DNA of 8,928 bases. Source: Candidatus Thiodiazotropha sp. (ex Gloverina cf. vestifex). Its GTDB lineage: Bacteria > Pseudomonadota > Gammaproteobacteria > Chromatiales > Chromatiaceae. The DNA is taken from the NCBI GenBank assembly GCA_025656435.1, contig JAHXHT010000081.1:1-8928 (forward strand), read 5' to 3'. Made by a program: the position numbers and the translations under genes. Shown here in pieces: positions 7,059 to 8,928 of the stretch (position 1 is its first letter; each line of letters starts with the position of its first letter). The notes beneath the pieces were generated by a model that searched no databases, was not told the DNA's origin, and was given only the letters and a program-made list of their open reading frames with translations.

Positions 7059-8534
7059 TCAAATTCCCGTCGACTCACTTTGACGCTGGAGGCCATATTT
7101 TCGCAGTTTTTCGACGAGTGTGGTTCTACGCATATGGAGCCGCTTGGCCGCATGAGCCACAATACCGTCCGACTCGTCCAGCGCCTGTTGAATCAGACTC
7201 TGCTCCAGGGTATTGAGGTGTGCTTTCAGATCGAGCCCGTCACTGGGTAGACGCGGTGCAGTGACCGTGGTTCCCGGCTCGTCACCAGAGAGGGAAACAT
7301 CGGGCAACTGAACAGTATCCATCAGGTTGCCGGCCGGTTTGAATTTCTCAGGGAGATCGTTCACATCCACGACCCCATAGGGGTGCAAAATCGCCAGGCG
7401 TTCCATAAGATTGGCCAGCTCCCGGACATTCCCCGGCCAACGATAGTGGCTAAGTCCGGCAATGGCTGCCGGTGTGAGCCGTACCGAGCCGCGCTTCTCG
7501 TGTTCGATACGATAAATCAGATCGTTGACCAACACCGGGATGTCTTCGACACGATCTCTCAGTGGCGGCATATCAATGGGGAAGACATTTAATCGATAGT
7601 AAAGATCTTCACGAAAATCACCGTTGGTGATGGCCGACTCGAGATTCCTGTGTGTCGCGGCAATGATACGAACGTTACAGGGGATGGTTTTGTTGCTGCC
7701 GACCCGCTCAAAAGTACGTTCCTGCAGCACACGCAACAATTTGACCTGCATCGGCATGCTCATGTCGCCGATCTCATCAAGGAACAGTGTGCCACCTTCA
7801 GCCATCTCGAAGCGGCCCTGGCGGGCACTGATGGCGCCGGTAAAGGCCCCCTTCTCATGACCGAAAAGCTCACTTTCCAAAAGATCGGCGGGTATGGCGC
7901 CACAGTTAACGGGGGCAAAGGGTTTGCCCCGTCTCACCGAATGAAAATGTAACTTACGTGCAACCACTTCCTTACCAGTGCCAGATTCACCCAGTATCAA
8001 CACAGTGGCATCGGAGTCAGCAACCTGTTCGATCATTTTGTTGACCTGGCGCGTCGCCCGGCTGCTGCCTGAAAGACTACGGAAAAGTTCAACGGGGCGT
8101 GATTTAGGTCCGGATTGGCTATGGGACTCCCGGAACACCTGCGCCTTGTGCGCTAAGGCCATCAGATCATCGTAGTGTGTCGGCAGCTTCAAATTGCCGA
8201 TCACATTGGGGAAACCATCGGCTTTCTCCGGAATACCTTCTGCATCATCGAAGATTTGAAAAACAGGAATGGCCGGATTCTCATCGGCAAGTTGCTTTAG
8301 CAGATTCTCTCGTTCATTGCCCTGGAACCCGGATCCCAACATCACCGCAATGCAGCCATTTTGTGAAGCACCGACTTGCTCTACAACTTTTTCAGGACCA
8401 TCAATATTCAGGATTTCCCCATCCACGAAAGCAAGAACCTGTTTCAGATAATTCTGACGTTCTTGATCCTTCTCCAACAAGTAGATGCAAAGATTTGGAA
8501 ACACCGGATTATCTTTCTCGTGTTGAAGCCCCAT
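7059..8534 (-). CDS. fleQ: Flagellar master transcriptional activator FleQ
   Basis: FleQ is the sigma-54-dependent activator at the top of the polar flagellar hierarchy; in Pseudomonas it also binds c-di-GMP and controls exopolysaccharide genes. The 491 residues nearly equal Pseudomonas FleQ in length. There is an N-terminal receiver-like domain (1-135) in which the usual phospho-acceptor strand reads CIAVMLGSG, with no Asp. The AAA+ domain has the LFRSL motif (150-154), Walker A GESGTGKE (182-189), GAFTGA (229-234), Walker B GGTLFLDE (247-254), EHEKR (344-348) and RWPGNVREL (365-373). The C-terminal Fis-type helix-turn-helix is at about 455-481 (HAAKRLHMRRTTLVEKLRKYGL). LFRSL and EHEKR are parts of the c-di-GMP site described for Pseudomonas FleQ, so binding is likely conserved. 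ATG 8534 has AGGGA at 8545-8549. The gene appears intact and is transcribed ahead of fleSR. Confidence 0.97.
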   Translation of the reverse strand: MGLQHEKDNPVFPNLCIYLLEKDQERQNYLKQVLAFVDGEILNIDGPEKVVEQVGASQNGCIAVMLGSGFQGNERENLLKQLADENPAIPVFQIFDDAEGIPEKADGFPNVIGNLKLPTHYDDLMALAHKAQVFRESHSQSGPKSRPVELFRSLSGSSRATRQVNKMIEQVADSDATVLILGESGTGKEVVARKLHFHSVRRGKPFAPVNCGAIPADLLESELFGHEKGAFTGAISARQGRFEMAEGGTLFLDEIGDMSMPMQVKLLRVLQERTFERVGSNKTIPCNVRIIAATHRNLESAITNGDFREDLYYRLNVFPIDMPPLRDRVEDIPVLVNDLIYRIEHEKRGSVRLTPAAIAGLSHYRWPGNVRELANLMERLAILHPYGVVDVNDLPEKFKPAGNLMDTVQLPDVSLSGDEPGTTVTAPRLPSDGLDLKAHLNTLEQSLIQQALDESDGIVAHAAKRLHMRRTTLVEKLRKYGLQRQSESTGI

Positions 8535-8584
8535 ATCAAGTAAGTCCCTTCATTCTGATGTGGCTCCTGCCTCAATAGTTGCGA

Positions 8585-8613
8585 AGTTAAGCAGCAAATC
8601 GGTAAAATGTCAA
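8585..8613 (-). promoter_or_regulatory. Candidate sigma-70 promoter of fleQ
   Basis: On the minus strand a perfect -35 TTGACA (8608-8613) is followed by a 17-base spacer and a weak -10 TTAACT (8585-8590). It predicts a start near 8578 and a leader of about 44 nt. fleQ is transcribed by the housekeeping sigma factor in Pseudomonas. No sigma-54 element (GG-N10-GC) was found upstream of fleQ. Confidence 0.45.
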
Positions 8614-8634
8614 AATTACGTCGGACCAAGATTA

Positions 8635-8656
8635 TTATTTAACTAGTTTATTTAAC
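8635..8656. repeat. Direct repeat TTATTTAAC, two copies
   Basis: TTATTTAAC occurs at 8635-8643 and again at 8648-8656, 13 bp start to start, in the A/T-rich region just upstream of the candidate fleQ promoter. It could be a tandem protein-binding site or simply low-complexity sequence. Confidence 0.3.
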
Positions 8657-8693
8657 ATACTGTTAGGGAAGGATCTTAGGCTATTTTTCCCGC

Positions 8694-8722
8694 TCATGCA
8701 GAATTCAATATTGGATGCATGA
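8694..8722. repeat. Inverted repeat upstream of fleQ
   Basis: Perfect 7-bp arms TCATGCA (8694-8700) and TGCATGA (8716-8722) flank 15 bases that contain the 8-bp palindrome CAATATTG (8706-8713). The nearly centred dyad suggests an operator for a dimeric regulator. It does not resemble the CRP/Vfr consensus. No function is assigned. Confidence 0.3.
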
Positions 8723-8827
8723 TTTTTGTTCCCATCTCACTAACAGAAAACTGACGCTGACACTTTTCAGACAAAATCCCGCCTTTGGGTACATCTGGAC
8801 AAGCACCTATCGCCCAGGCTTTTCAGG

Positions 8828-8907
8828 AAAAAAAATACAAGCGTGTCGCTACCTCATGAAAGATTTTGGGACATCCGAGTCCCCAAAATCGACTCGCCAA
8901 CGCGACA
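8828..8907 (-). terminator. Stem-loop with T-tract, possible terminator of an upstream gene
   Basis: GATTTTGGGAC (8862-8872) pairs with GTCCCCAAAATC (8879-8890) across a 6-base loop, with one bulged C. An outer 6-bp pairing TGTCGC/GCGACA (8844-8849 with 8902-8907) may close a larger structure. On the minus strand eight T (8828-8835) follow about 8 nt after the outer stem, so this could end a transcript coming from the right; related clusters carry fliS/fliT there. The gap before the T-tract is longer than usual. A plus-strand frame is also open from ATG 8715 through the window end (about 71 codons, no good ribosome binding site, no recognised motif), so this could instead be coding or part of a repeat. 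Confidence 0.3.
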
Positions 8908-8928
8908 GCCGTTATGCCCCGACCGTCC

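Noticed and set aside
8715..8928. Partial plus-strand gene running off the right edge
   Set aside because: The frame is open, but it has no convincing ribosome binding site or known motif and overlaps the stem-loop; too weak to call.
1..8928. tRNA, rRNA, CRISPR array, riboswitch, toxin-antitoxin or defence genes
   Set aside because: None found by reading both strands; the coding space is filled by flagellar genes and the gaps are short.

Overview
The window holds one block of a polar-flagellum gene cluster, with every recognisable gene on the minus strand. Read in transcription order (right to left) it runs fleQ, fleS, fleR, fliE, fliF, fliG, fliH, fliI. This order, with the FleQ master activator and the FleSR two-component pair just ahead of the basal-body genes, is the one known from Pseudomonas and other gammaproteobacteria with polar flagella. 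FleQ and FleR resemble Pseudomonas proteins over their full length as far as I can recall them, and GC content looks moderate (near 50%). I infer a gammaproteobacterium; nothing here fixes the genus.

Region by region: 1-149 is not flagellar coding sequence and is unidentified. 144-581 is the first third of fliI, ending before the ATPase core. 582-1260 is fliH split by a frameshift. fliG (1247-2296), fliF (2283-3971) and fliE (3995-4315) look intact and are tightly packed, with 14-nt overlaps at fliF/fliG and fliG/fliH. A strong sigma-54 promoter lies between fleR and fliE. fleR (to 5724) and fleS (5703-6943) overlap. fleR has no ATG, GTG or TTG where its receiver domain begins, and fleS carries a frameshift near its start. 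A second sigma-54 promoter lies upstream of fleS. fleQ (7059-8534) is intact. The last 394 bases, upstream of fleQ, hold a candidate sigma-70 promoter, short repeats and a stem-loop, with no confident gene.

How it fits together: FleQ (a sigma-54 activator of the c-di-GMP-responsive type) would activate the two sigma-54 promoters. One drives FleS/FleR, which control later flagellar genes; the other drives the MS ring (FliF), its rod adaptor (FliE), the rotor switch (FliG) and the export ATPase complex (FliH/FliI).

The most notable point is that four of the eight genes carry an independent defect: fliI cut off, fliH frameshifted, fleS frameshifted, fleR start codon ACG where ATG is expected. 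Either this is a flagellar system in early decay, as in a lineage giving up motility, or the assembly is error-prone. Sequence alone cannot separate the two. I found no new defence, RNA or mobile system that I can name. The best candidates for something unrecognised are the segment that interrupts fliI at the left end and the structured region at the right end.
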